Of a DNA stretch of 16,402 bases, positions 1-8,101 are shown one piece after another. This stretch comes from Gracilibacteraceae bacterium (lineage in GTDB: Bacteria; Bacillota; Desulfitobacteriia; Desulfitobacteriales; Syntrophobotulaceae), in the NCBI GenBank assembly GCA_031255985.1, contig JAIRRL010000125.1, positions 1 to 16,402 of the forward strand, given 5' to 3'. The notes beneath the pieces are model-generated. The model had not been told where the DNA came from. It saw nothing but the letters and a program-made list of their open reading frames with translations, and did no database searches. The position numbers and the translations under genes were made by a program. How positions within the stretch are numbered: position 1 is the first letter of the stretch; each line of letters starts with the position of its first letter.

Positions 1-49
1 CCTGGCCGATTTGCAGCGCCGCGCGGGAAAATTGATCAATCTCTGCCAC
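1..49 (-). CDS. Possible start of a next gene, cut by the window edge
   Basis: Reading leftward from a GTG at 49-47, 16 codons stay open to the window edge (MAEIDQFSRAALQIGQ). The GTG has a good Shine-Dalgarno sequence (AAAGGAAGG) about 8 bases upstream, inside the 3' end of the glycosyltransferase gene. It would overlap that gene's stop by 14 bases, in keeping with the tight packing of the operon. Codon use is like that of the neighbours. Too little is visible to assign a family, and the open frame could be chance. Confidence 0.35.
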   Translation of the reverse strand, partial: MAEIDQFSRAALQIGQ

Positions 50-767
50 GTCCGGGCCCTTCCTTTATCACCCGCCAGACGAAAAGCGGCAAGATCCACT
101 GCCGCCGGATGCGCCCCGGCTCGCGCGCCAGCCGGTACAGCCACTCGCAGCCGCTCCGCCGCATCCAGAGAGGGGCGCGTTTTTTCCGTCCGGCCAGCAC
201 ATCCAAAGCGCCGCCGACGCCGACGGTCACGGAAGCCAGATCCATATGGGCGTTAAGCCATATTTCCTGCCGGGGAGCGCCAAGCCCGGCCAGCAAGATA
301 TGGGGGCGGAAAGCCCGGATTTGCTCCGTCAGCGCCGCTTCTTCCGCCGGGCGGAAATACCCGTGCGCGTGAGCAAAAACAAGGCCGGGATACAGTTCCG
401 CCTGGCGGGCCGCCGCTTCCGCCGCCACGCCGGGCTGACCGCCCAGCAGAAAAACGCGCCAGCCCAGGCTTTCTCCCGCCTGAAACAAAGCCTGGGCCAG
501 ATCAATCCCCGTCACGCGCTCCCGCAGCGGCTGCCCCAGGCGGCGCGCCGCCCACAGCACCCCAACCCCGTCCGCCGTCACCAGATCCGCCTCTGTCACC
601 GCGGCGCGAAGCCCGTCCTCCGAGGCCGCCCGGCAAATTATCTCCGGATTGGCCGTGACCACGCGCAAGCGTTTCCCGTTCCGCGCCGCTGCCTGCGCCG
701 CCGCCACCGTTTCCGCCAGACTGACGTCGTTTATCGGCACATTCAGGATGGAAATCCGCTTTTTCAC
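36..767 (-). CDS. tagA: WecG/TagA/CpsF family glycosyltransferase (GT26)
   Basis: This 243-residue protein has the full length of the WecG/TagA/CpsF family. In Gram-positive relatives the enzyme transfers N-acetylmannosamine from UDP-ManNAc to undecaprenyl-PP-GlcNAc, making the linkage unit of wall teichoic acid or a related polymer at the inner membrane face. Thr38 in the TANPE segment and Asp66 in TADGVGV match the active-site Thr and proposed catalytic Asp of characterised TagA. GGQPG lies near residue 110, GLGAPRQEIW near 165, and the C-terminal tail EWLYRLAREPGRIRRQW carries the arginine cluster that binds substrate and membrane. The start is GTG, sharing GTGA with the mbl stop and lacking a clear Shine-Dalgarno site, so translation is probably coupled. 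Family membership is firm; the exact sugar (ManNAc or another) is not visible, and a WecG-like role in another polysaccharide is possible. Confidence 0.9.
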   Translation of the reverse strand: MKKRISILNVPINDVSLAETVAAAQAAARNGKRLRVVTANPEIICRAASEDGLRAAVTEADLVTADGVGVLWAARRLGQPLRERVTGIDLAQALFQAGESLGWRVFLLGGQPGVAAEAAARQAELYPGLVFAHAHGYFRPAEEAALTEQIRAFRPHILLAGLGAPRQEIWLNAHMDLASVTVGVGGALDVLAGRKKRAPLWMRRSGCEWLYRLAREPGRIRRQWILPLFVWRVIKEGPGRGRD

Positions 768-1744
768 CGGGCCAGAAGTTTGCCCGTGCCGCGCGCCACG
801 CAGGAAATAGGATCCTCGGCCAGAAAAACGGCCAGTCCCGTCTCCTGGCTCAAACGCTCCGGCAGACCGTGAATCATCGAACCGCCCCCGGTCAGCACTA
901 TGCCTTTATTCAAAATATCCACCGCCAGTTCCGGCGGCGTGCGTTCCAACACGTCGCGGACGCCGGAGATGATAACGTCCAGCATTTCCTCCGTCGCTTT
1001 ATAAGCGGAACGGGAGTTCATGAACACTACTTTGGGCAGCCCGGAAATGAGATCCCGTCCCTTCACTTCCACCTCGCCGCTGTCGGGGCGTCCCTGGGGC
1101 AGGGCGGAACCGATGCGGATTTTGATATTTTCCGCCATGCGCTCCCCGATGAGCAGATTGTGTTCGGTGCGAATAAAGCGCATGATCGCTTCGTCCATTT
1201 TGTCGCCGCCAACCCGGATGCTTTTTTTGCAGACGATGCCTCCCAGGCTAAGAACGGCGATATCGGTGGTTCCGCCCCCGATATCCACAACCAAACTGCC
1301 CTGCGGCCCCATAATGTCCAGCCCGGCGCCAAGGGCGGCGGCGTAAGGCTCCTCCACCACGACGACGACGCCGGCCCCCGCTTTGTAGGCGGCCTGCTTG
1401 ACCGCCCGCTCCTCCACTTCGGTTACGCCGGAGGGGATGCAGACCACGACCTTGTTTTTTATAAAGGGCCAGGCTCTCACCCCGACCCGCTTCAAAAAAT
1501 ACCGCAGCATAATTTCCGTGGTGGCGTAATCCGCGATCACTCCGTCCCGCATCGGCCGGATCGCCAGAATATGACCGGGGGCCTTGCCGATCATGTCGCG
1601 CGCTTCCTGTCCCACCGCAACCCGCCGTTTCGTGTTTTTCTCAATCGCCACCACCGACGGTTCGCTCAGGACTATGCCCCGGCCCCGGACATAGACCAAG
1701 ACGCTTGCCGTGCCCAGGTCAACCCCTATCTCGGAAGCAAACAT
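764..1744 (-). CDS. mbl: Rod-shape actin homologue Mbl/MreB
   Basis: A 326-residue bacterial actin that polymerises on the inner membrane and directs the elongasome. The N-terminal phosphate loop (IGVDLGTAS, residues 6-14), the second phosphate loop (VVDIGGGTTD, 152-161), Glu-Glu-Pro at 131-133 and the C-terminal LTGGGSMIHGL nucleotide motif are all present. The segment RAWPFIK near residue 90 is the hydrophobic loop used for membrane insertion. The opening MFASEIGVDLGTA and the VLERTPPELA stretch resemble Bacillus Mbl more than MreB, and the gene stands apart from mreCD, also as for mbl. The ATG has AAAGGGG about 9 bases upstream, lying inside the 3' end of murA (19-base overlap). MreBH or MreB proper cannot be fully excluded. 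Confidence 0.93.
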   Translation of the reverse strand: MFASEIGVDLGTASVLVYVRGRGIVLSEPSVVAIEKNTKRRVAVGQEARDMIGKAPGHILAIRPMRDGVIADYATTEIMLRYFLKRVGVRAWPFIKNKVVVCIPSGVTEVEERAVKQAAYKAGAGVVVVVEEPYAAALGAGLDIMGPQGSLVVDIGGGTTDIAVLSLGGIVCKKSIRVGGDKMDEAIMRFIRTEHNLLIGERMAENIKIRIGSALPQGRPDSGEVEVKGRDLISGLPKVVFMNSRSAYKATEEMLDVIISGVRDVLERTPPELAVDILNKGIVLTGGGSMIHGLPERLSQETGLAVFLAEDPISCVARGTGKLLAR

Positions 1745-3051
1745 AGTCTGGCGCCCCTTTCCGCCGCGGCGGGCGCGGCGGCCTCGCCTCCCGGCTGTTC
1801 GCCGTCAGGGGCGCGTCTTATCGCCGCTCCCAGTCCCCGCAGTTTTAATTCCATTCCTTCGTAACCGCGGTCGATATGGTGAACATTCCTGATTTCCGAA
1901 GTTCCTTCCGCCGTCAGGGCCGCCAAAACCAGCGCCGCCCCCGCCCGCAGGTCGCTGGCCGTCAGCGTGGCCGCGCTCAGGCGCTCCTGGCCGCAAACAA
2001 TCGCGCTGCGTCCCTCGATGCGGATATCCGCTCCCATGCGTCGCAATTCCTCCACATGCATGAAGCGGTTTTCAAAAACCGTTTCCGTTATGACCGAAGT
2101 TCCCTCCGCCCGCGTCAGCAAAGCCAGCGCCGGCGCCTGCAAATCGGTGGGAAAACCCGGATGAGTCTGAGTTTTAATATCCACGGCCCGCAGCCGGCCA
2201 TCCCCCCAGATCCGGATACCGTCGTCTTCTTCCTGAAAAGAAACGCCCATTTCCTGCAATTTGGCCAGAAGGGAAGCCAAATGAGCCGGGATGACGTTAC
2301 GAACGAGAACGTCCCCGCCGCAGGCCGCCGCCATCAGGATAAAACTGCCGGCCTCGATGCGGTCGGGAATAATGCAGTGGGTCGTCCCGGTCAAAGTTTT
2401 AACGCCTTTGATCTGAATGACGCTCGTACCCGCGCCGCGGATGCGGCCGCCCATTTCATTGAGAAAATTTGCCAGATCGACGATTTCCGGCTCCTGCGCC
2501 GCGTTTTCCAGTATGGTGTCCCCTTCGGCGCAAACGGCCGCCATCATGATATTTTCCGTCGCGCCGACGCTGGGAAAATCCAAATATATCCTGGCCCCGC
2601 GCAAACGTTCGGCGCGGGCGTCCAAAAAGCCGTGATCCATGGTGATGCGGGCGCCCAGCGCCTCCAAACCCTTTAAATGCCAGTTAATAGGGCGGGAACC
2701 GATGGCGCAGCCGCCGGGGGGCGGAATCCGGATATGGCCGGCCCGGCGCAGAACAGGGCCCATGATGACAATAGAAGCCCGCATTTTGCTGATGAGTTCG
2801 TAAGGGGCCTCGATATCCAGGACTGCCGGGGCCTGAATCCGCAGAGAGTGTCCGGCCCGTTCAATCCGCGCCCCCATCATTTCCAATACGCCGCGCATCG
2901 TCGTCACATCCAGTAAATCGGGAACATCCTCCAAAACAACTTCGTCGCCGGTCAGCATAGCGGCGGCCATAATCGGCAGGACGGCGTTTTTAGCCCCGCT
3001 CACGTCCACGCTGCCTTTCAGAGGGCGTCCCCCCGTCAGCATAAATTTCAA
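1726..3051 (-). CDS. murA: UDP-N-acetylglucosamine 1-carboxyvinyltransferase
   Basis: MurA transfers enolpyruvate from PEP to UDP-GlcNAc, the first committed cytoplasmic step of peptidoglycan synthesis. Lys21 and Asn22 (SGAKNAVLPI), the catalytic Cys115 in PPGGCAIGSRP, Asp303 (GFPTDLQAP) and Arg395 (HIDRGYE) sit at their expected places, so the enzyme should be active. Cysteine rather than aspartate at 115 predicts fosfomycin sensitivity. The protein has 441 residues against the usual 417-420. The family ends near residue 413 here, leaving an Ala/Gly-rich tail of about 27 residues that runs into mbl. The start is TTG at 3051: GGAG lies 10 bases upstream of it, while the alternative ATG at 3042 would be 19 bases away, and an in-frame TGA lies just upstream. 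First visible gene of the operon murA-mbl-tagA. Confidence 0.96.
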   Translation of the reverse strand: MKFMLTGGRPLKGSVDVSGAKNAVLPIMAAAMLTGDEVVLEDVPDLLDVTTMRGVLEMMGARIERAGHSLRIQAPAVLDIEAPYELISKMRASIVIMGPVLRRAGHIRIPPPGGCAIGSRPINWHLKGLEALGARITMDHGFLDARAERLRGARIYLDFPSVGATENIMMAAVCAEGDTILENAAQEPEIVDLANFLNEMGGRIRGAGTSVIQIKGVKTLTGTTHCIIPDRIEAGSFILMAAACGGDVLVRNVIPAHLASLLAKLQEMGVSFQEEDDGIRIWGDGRLRAVDIKTQTHPGFPTDLQAPALALLTRAEGTSVITETVFENRFMHVEELRRMGADIRIEGRSAIVCGQERLSAATLTASDLRAGAALVLAALTAEGTSEIRNVHHIDRGYEGMELKLRGLGAAIRRAPDGEQPGGEAAAPAAAERGARLCLLPR

Positions 3052-3154
3052 TATATGTCAACTCCGTTTTCTTTTTCGGTCGCTCTAACCAGATATTGTT
3101 TCGCCGTTGCGTTTGTATTTCCTGCCGCCGCCGGCGCATCATTGCGCGAAACCG

Positions 3155-3184
3155 TTGCCAAAATCGCCGTTTCTATGCTATAAT
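3155..3184 (+). promoter_or_regulatory. Sigma-A promoter of the aspS operon (extended -10)
   Basis: TTGCCA (-35, 3155-3160) and a perfect TATAAT (-10, 3179-3184) are separated by 18 bases, and TGC immediately before the -10 makes it an extended -10 element. Transcription would start near 3191, giving a leader of about 40 bases before the aspS ATG at 3233, with GAGAGGA at 3214-3220. The leader is too short for a T-box riboswitch. I found no convincing promoter for murA on the opposite strand of the same gap. Confidence 0.8.
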
Positions 3185-3232
3185 TTAATAAAGCGAAAAC
3201 AAAGAACGACGGCGAGAGGAAAGTGGGCTTAA

Positions 3233-4987
3233 ATGCTGGAAGGAAGAACGGAAGCAGGGGCGCTGCGGGCGGAAAGCGCCGGCCAGGAAGTGAAATTATA
3301 CGGCTGGACGCAGTCGCGCCGCGACCATGGCGGCGTAATTTTTGTTGATCTGAGGGACAGATCCGGGTTGGCGCAGGTTGTTTTCAGCCCGGAGATGGGG
3401 GAAACCGGTTTTGCCGACGCGGAAAAACTGCGTTCGGAATACGTGATTGCCGTTAAGGGCCGCGTCCGTCTCCGGCCGGCAGGTTCGGAAAATCCGAAAA
3501 TGGCGACAGGGGAAGTGGAAGTCGTGGTCGCTGCGCTGACGATTTTGAGCCGCGCCCGCACGCCGCCATTTTATATAGAGGACGGAGCGGAGGTGGACGA
3601 GAGCATAAGGCTCAAATACCGTTATCTGGATTTGCGCCGGCCGGAAATGCGCGAGGTGTTTCGGCTGCGGAGCCGCGTCACCCAAATCATGCGCCGTTAC
3701 CTGGACGAAGCCGGTTTCTGGGAGATTGAGACGCCCGTTCTCGGCAAGTCCACGCCGGAAGGCGCGCGCGATTATCTGGTGCCGAGCCGCGTCAACCCCG
3801 GCGCTTTTTACGCGCTGCCTCAGTCGCCGCAGATTTTTAAACAATTGCTCATGGTCGCCGGCATGGAAAAATATTACCAGATTGCCCGCTGTTTCCGGGA
3901 CGAGGATTTGCGGGCCGACCGTCAGCCGGAGTTCACCCAGCTTGATCTGGAAATGTCCTTCGTAGACGCGGGCGATGTCATGAACGTGGCGGAAGGACTT
4001 TTCCGGCTGATTCTGCGGGACGCGGCCGGGCGGGAGACGGCGGCGCCGCTGCCCCGGCTCACTTGCCGGGAGGCGCTGGAACGTTTCGGCTCCGACAAGC
4101 CGGACACCCGTTTCGGCATGGAACTGGTTGATATAGCCGATATAGCCCGCGGCTGCGGTTTTAAGGTTTTCGCCGATGTGATCGCCCGCGGCGGCCTGGT
4201 GAAAGGAATTTGCGCCAAAGGTTTTGCCGGAACTCCCCGGCGGGAACTGGACGATTTGACCGCTTTTGTGGCCCGTTACGGCGCGAAGGGACTCGCCTAT
4301 ATCGTGATTACGCCGGAGGAACTGAAGTCTCCCATCGTCAAATTCTTCAGCGAGGAGGAACTGCGGGCGATCGTCAGCCGCTTGGGCGGCGAGGCGGGCG
4401 ACATCTTATTTTTCTGCGCCGACAAGCCGGCAGTTGTTTATCAGGCTCTGGGCCAGCTCCGGCTCGAAATCGCCCGGCGACGGAACCTGATTCCGGCCGG
4501 CCGGCTGGACGCCCTGTGGGTGACGGAATTCCCGCTGCTGGAGTATGATGAGGCGGAAAAACGCTTCGTCGCCATTCATCATCCGTTTACCGCTCCCTTG
4601 GACGAGGATATCCCTTTGCTGGCGAGCGATCCGCTCTCCGTCCGCTCTAAAGCCTACGATCTCGTTTTGAACGGCGTCGAACTGGGCGGCGGCAGCATCA
4701 GGATTCACGAGGGCGAGACCCAGCAGCGCGTTTTTGATCTGCTGGGGTTTACACCGGAGCGGGCGCGGGAAAACTTCGGTTTTCTCCTGGATGCTTTTTC
4801 CTACGGCGTCCCGCCCCACGGCGGTCTGGCCTTTGGCTTGGATCGCCTGGTCATGATTCTGGCGGGCCGGAACAGCATCCGCGACGTGATCGCTTTTCCC
4901 AAAACCCAGAGCGCGAGCTGTCTCATGACCCAGGCCCCGGACGCGGTGAGCGCGGCCCAGTTGCGGGAACTGCATATCAGAATTTAG
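3233..4987 (+). CDS. aspS: Aspartyl-tRNA synthetase, bacterial type, probably non-discriminating
   Basis: A 584-residue class IIb synthetase that charges tRNA-Asp. The domains run in order: N-terminal OB-fold anticodon-binding domain (about 1-105), catalytic core with the aspartate-binding QSPQIFKQLLM near residue 200, motif 2 (FRDEDLRADRQPEFTQLD, near 222-239), a bacterial GAD insertion domain (about 290-410), then motif 3 (GLAFGLDRLVMIL, near the C terminus). His32 in RRDHGG and Gly84 in RPAG correspond to His31 and Gly82 of Pseudomonas aeruginosa AspRS. There these residues favour recognition of tRNA-Asn as well; the discriminating E. coli enzyme has Leu and a different loop. This suggests that Asp-tRNA-Asn is also made and amidated by GatCAB (inference). 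First gene of aspS-trxA-dinG; not preceded by hisS, which often sits there in Firmicutes. Confidence 0.97.
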   Translation: MLEGRTEAGALRAESAGQEVKLYGWTQSRRDHGGVIFVDLRDRSGLAQVVFSPEMGETGFADAEKLRSEYVIAVKGRVRLRPAGSENPKMATGEVEVVVAALTILSRARTPPFYIEDGAEVDESIRLKYRYLDLRRPEMREVFRLRSRVTQIMRRYLDEAGFWEIETPVLGKSTPEGARDYLVPSRVNPGAFYALPQSPQIFKQLLMVAGMEKYYQIARCFRDEDLRADRQPEFTQLDLEMSFVDAGDVMNVAEGLFRLILRDAAGRETAAPLPRLTCREALERFGSDKPDTRFGMELVDIADIARGCGFKVFADVIARGGLVKGICAKGFAGTPRRELDDLTAFVARYGAKGLAYIVITPEELKSPIVKFFSEEELRAIVSRLGGEAGDILFFCADKPAVVYQALGQLRLEIARRRNLIPAGRLDALWVTEFPLLEYDEAEKRFVAIHHPFTAPLDEDIPLLASDPLSVRSKAYDLVLNGVELGGGSIRIHEGETQQRVFDLLGFTPERARENFGFLLDAFSYGVPPHGGLAFGLDRLVMILAGRNSIRDVIAFPKTQSASCLMTQAPDAVSAAQLRELHIRI

Positions 4988-5035
4988 TGATTCATTTTAT
5001 TCCAAATTTAGATAGAATTGTTAGGTGGTGGAATA

Positions 5036-5368
5036 ATGGCTTCGACAAACGTCAGGACATTTACGGAAGCCGGTTGGCAAAAAGAGGTGCTGAACGCCGA
5101 TTTGCCTGTGTTAGTGGATTTTTGGGCGCCTTGGTGCGTTCCTTGCCGTATGGTGGCGCCGGTGGTGGAAGCGGTGGCGGACGCCAATGAGGGCAAAGTA
5201 ATAGTAGGCAAACTAAATCTGGACGAGGAAGGCCCTATCGCCGAGAAATACGGTATAGAAACGATTCCCGCCCTCCTGCTTTTCAGGAACGGCGAGCCTG
5301 TGGACAGACTGTTCGGCGGCCAAAACGGCAAAGCGGATTTGCAGGCGATGATTGACCGTCATGCCTGA
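5036..5368 (+). CDS. trxA: Thioredoxin with a WCVPC active site
   Basis: A 110-residue single-domain thioredoxin, a cytoplasmic dithiol reductant. The active site is APWCVPC with Cys34 and Cys37; Asp28 (VDFW) and the cis-proline Pro78 (TIPALLLF) are present. The redox dipeptide is Val-Pro instead of the usual Gly-Pro. The ATG at 5036 is chosen because AGGTGG ends 7 bases upstream and MASTNVRTF opens at the normal family position; a TTG further upstream at 5018 would add six residues and include the Shine-Dalgarno site itself. The gene lies 48 bases after aspS and 29 bases before the helicase gene on the same strand, with no good promoter of its own, so it is probably co-transcribed. Confidence 0.93.
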   Translation: MASTNVRTFTEAGWQKEVLNADLPVLVDFWAPWCVPCRMVAPVVEAVADANEGKVIVGKLNLDEEGPIAEKYGIETIPALLLFRNGEPVDRLFGGQNGKADLQAMIDRHA

Positions 5369-5397
5369 CCCGCGCCGTCTCTAGGAAGGACAGCGCT

Positions 5398-8064
5398 TTG
5401 CCGGCTTTGGTCTTTTGCGCGGCGGCAAAAAAAACAAACGGCGATTGGGAGGTAGGCGCCCTGCGCGTCGGGGACGGCCATTACCCCCTGTATCGCCGTT
5501 TCTGTTCGTCCGGGCTTCCCGCTGCGGCCGCGCTCGCCCCTCTGAGCGCCTTCAGCCGGGACGCCCTGATTTTGGCCCACAGCGGGGCGGAATGGGAGGC
5601 TTGTCTGCCGGCTCTGGGCGGGGCGGCCCAGCTTTGGGTGGATACGCGGGAACTCGCGCTGATGGTTTTTCCCACCGCCGGGAAATATCACCTGGACGGC
5701 CTGGCCGCAGCGCTCGCTTTGCGAGCGCCCCGGCGCGCCGCCGCTCCCTGGGCCGCGGTCAGGCTGACCTGGGATCTCTTCCGCAAAATCAGCGCCAAAG
5801 CCCTCTCTTTTGATCTGAGCATCCTGCGGCGCGCCGCCGCCGCTTTTCGCGGCGCGGCCCTCGGCCGTCTCTGTGAGCTCGCGGAGCGGGAAGCTATGCG
5901 TTTGGCCCCGGATCGCCCTGTTTTTACCGATTTATCTTTCGCGGCCGACGATGAGGGTTTATTTGCCGAATCGCCCCGGACGCCCGTTCATTTGCCGCCG
6001 AATTGGGTCGAATCCTGTTTCGCCGGCGGCGAACTGCTGGCGCGGCATATGCCCGGTTTTGAGGAACGGGCGGAACAGCGGCTTATGGCGCGCGCCGTCA
6101 CCCGCGGTTTTCATAAGCGGGAAAACGTCGTGGTCGAAGCCGGCACCGGCACAGGCAAGTCGGCCGCCTATCTCCTGCCCGCCGTCTGGCGGGCCAGGAG
6201 CAAGGAATGCCGCGTCGTCGTCGCTACTCATACCATCACTTTGCAAGAGCAGCTCTGTCGCAAAGATCTGCCGTTTCTGGCTTCGGTTTTGCCGTTTCCT
6301 TTTCGTTTCTGTCTGCTGAAAGGACGGAACAACTACTGTTGCCGCCTGCGGCTGCGGCAGCGCTCGCAGACGGACGCCCCGCGTCCGGAACTGCTGGCCT
6401 GGTTTTGCCTGCTGGTCTGGGTGCGGGAAACCCAAAGCGGGGATATGAGCGAATTGCCGCGGGAAGAAATAGGCGCGGCCTGGAAGCAATATAATTGCGA
6501 AAACAGTTCCTGTCTGCCGCGGCACTGCCCGGAACGGAATGGCTGCTACATGCTGCGGGCGAGGCAGGAGGCGGAAAAGGCCGATATTATCATCGTTAAT
6601 CATTCCTTGCTCCTGGCCGACATCAATACAGAAAACGCCATACTGCCGGAGCATGAGGATTTGATCATAGACGAAGCGCATAATTTTTATGAAGAAGCCG
6701 TCCGCCATCTCGGCTTCGCTTTCACGCCCGAAACTTTGCGCCGTTTGCTGGAACTGACGCGCGGCGGCGCCCGCGCCAGCGTTACCGGCTATTTTCGCCA
6801 TTTCGCCGCCCAACTGATAGAGCTGATCCCGGAAATCGACTGGCAGTCTTTCGCCCGCCAAATAGACAAACTGCCCGAATTGTGCCGGGCGGTGGAGCAA
6901 GCGGGCGACAGCCTTTTTCGTCTGACCGGCTCTCTGCTGGAACAAAAAAACGCCTTGCGTCTCTTGCCGGAAAAAACAGGCGCGGCGGCTTTTGAGGCTT
7001 TTGGGGTGGAAACGGAAAATTTGAGCGGCGCCATCGGCGATTTGAAATATACTCTGACGCAAATGCTTGATTTGCTTTTTTTGGAAAATCAGCAATTAAA
7101 TGAATTGCGCGCCTTGCTCGCCCGTTGCGTGAGCGAGTTGAGCGAAGCGGCGGCGGGGCTGGCCAGTCTCCGGTCGTCCCCTCCGGACTGGATTCCTTTT
7201 CTGGAGCGCGGTTACACGGTTACTTTGCGCAACGCTCCGATTAACCCCGGCGATATTCTGCGGGAGGCTCTTTTCAGGAAAAACGGCTGCAATATCCTCA
7301 CTTCCGCCACCTTGAGCGTAGACAACGATTTCAGCTATTTTGCCGATAATATCGGTCTCGACAGCTATACGCCCCTCCAACTTGCTTCCCCCTTTGATTA
7401 CCGGAAACAACTGCTGTTCTGCCTGGTGGACGATCTACCGCTTTACGGCGAGGGGGAAACAACTTTGGCCGAGGAAACCGGACTCTATCTGAGCCGGGTG
7501 GCGGAATTGGCGCGGGGGCGCACAATGGTGCTATTTACTTCCTACCGCTTTCTGCGGCGCGTCGCTCTGGTCATGCGCACGGCGCTGCGGGAAGTGCGCG
7601 TCCTGGCGCAGGGGGTAGACGGGACGCGGGAGGCGCTGCTCTCTGAGTTCCGGAGCGGCGCTCCCAGCGTTCTGCTTGGGACTGGCAGTTTTTGGGAAGG
7701 GATCGATCTGATCGGCGACAGCCTGACTTGTCTCGTGATGGTCAAACTGCCGTTTCTCGTGCCGGATCAGCCTTTGGTTGAGGCGCGGGCGCAAAAACTG
7801 GCGGAACAGGGCCGCAGTCCCTTTTATGATTTGATGCTGCCGGAAGCGGTCATTAAGTTCAAACAGGGATTCGGCCGCCTGATTCGCTCAACGGAGGATC
7901 GGGGAGTTTTTCTCCTGCTCGACGACCGCGCCTACCGCAAAAGCTACGGCCGGGTTTTTCTCAAATCGCTGCCCATTTCCACCTATAAGAAAGGAAACCG
8001 GGATGGGGTGCTGCGGGCGATGGCCGAACGGCTGGCCGGTTTGCCCCCGGTTTCCTTATCATGA
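5398..8064 (+). CDS. dinG: DinG-family ATP-dependent helicase with a degenerate exonuclease-like N terminus
   Basis: An 888-residue XPD/DinG-type superfamily 2 helicase, expected to unwind DNA 5' to 3' during repair and replication-fork or R-loop processing. Walker A is AGTGTGKS (248-255), the DEAH box IIDEAH (423-428), TSATL near 635, GTGSFWEGID near 761 and QGFGRLIR from 823. Cysteines at 314/315, 372, 377 and 383 reproduce the four-cysteine iron-sulfur site, with the same 5- and 6-residue steps as E. coli DinG. Residues 1 to about 130 align by eye with the DnaQ-like exonuclease domain of Bacillus DinG (LILAHSGAEWE, LWVDTREL, FPTAGKYHLDGLAAAL), but the DxE motif and the other catalytic residues are gone. 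The start is TTG, with AGGAAGGA exactly 7 bases upstream. It overlaps nothing and converges on the AIM24 gene. YoaA-like function is an alternative. Confidence 0.9.
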   Translation: MPALVFCAAAKKTNGDWEVGALRVGDGHYPLYRRFCSSGLPAAAALAPLSAFSRDALILAHSGAEWEACLPALGGAAQLWVDTRELALMVFPTAGKYHLDGLAAALALRAPRRAAAPWAAVRLTWDLFRKISAKALSFDLSILRRAAAAFRGAALGRLCELAEREAMRLAPDRPVFTDLSFAADDEGLFAESPRTPVHLPPNWVESCFAGGELLARHMPGFEERAEQRLMARAVTRGFHKRENVVVEAGTGTGKSAAYLLPAVWRARSKECRVVVATHTITLQEQLCRKDLPFLASVLPFPFRFCLLKGRNNYCCRLRLRQRSQTDAPRPELLAWFCLLVWVRETQSGDMSELPREEIGAAWKQYNCENSSCLPRHCPERNGCYMLRARQEAEKADIIIVNHSLLLADINTENAILPEHEDLIIDEAHNFYEEAVRHLGFAFTPETLRRLLELTRGGARASVTGYFRHFAAQLIELIPEIDWQSFARQIDKLPELCRAVEQAGDSLFRLTGSLLEQKNALRLLPEKTGAAAFEAFGVETENLSGAIGDLKYTLTQMLDLLFLENQQLNELRALLARCVSELSEAAAGLASLRSSPPDWIPFLERGYTVTLRNAPINPGDILREALFRKNGCNILTSATLSVDNDFSYFADNIGLDSYTPLQLASPFDYRKQLLFCLVDDLPLYGEGETTLAEETGLYLSRVAELARGRTMVLFTSYRFLRRVALVMRTALREVRVLAQGVDGTREALLSEFRSGAPSVLLGTGSFWEGIDLIGDSLTCLVMVKLPFLVPDQPLVEARAQKLAEQGRSPFYDLMLPEAVIKFKQGFGRLIRSTEDRGVFLLLDDRAYRKSYGRVFLKSLPISTYKKGNRDGVLRAMAERLAGLPPVSLS

Positions 8065-8101
8065 GGTTTTAGCGGCGAAGCGCCGGTGTTTGGACGGCAA
8101 A

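Noticed and set aside
3185..3232. T-box riboswitch in the aspS leader
   Set aside because: The leader after the clear promoter is only about 40 bases and has no AGGGUGG-type T-box sequence or antiterminator.
4992..5018. Possible trxA promoter (TTCATT and TAGAAT) in the aspS-trxA gap
   Set aside because: Poor -35, spacer of only 15 bases, and the predicted start would fall inside the trxA ribosome site.
8073..8085. Small hairpin CGGCG-AAG-CGCCG between the convergent helicase and AIM24 genes as a bidirectional terminator
   Set aside because: Only 5 bp of stem and no T-run on either side; too weak to call.
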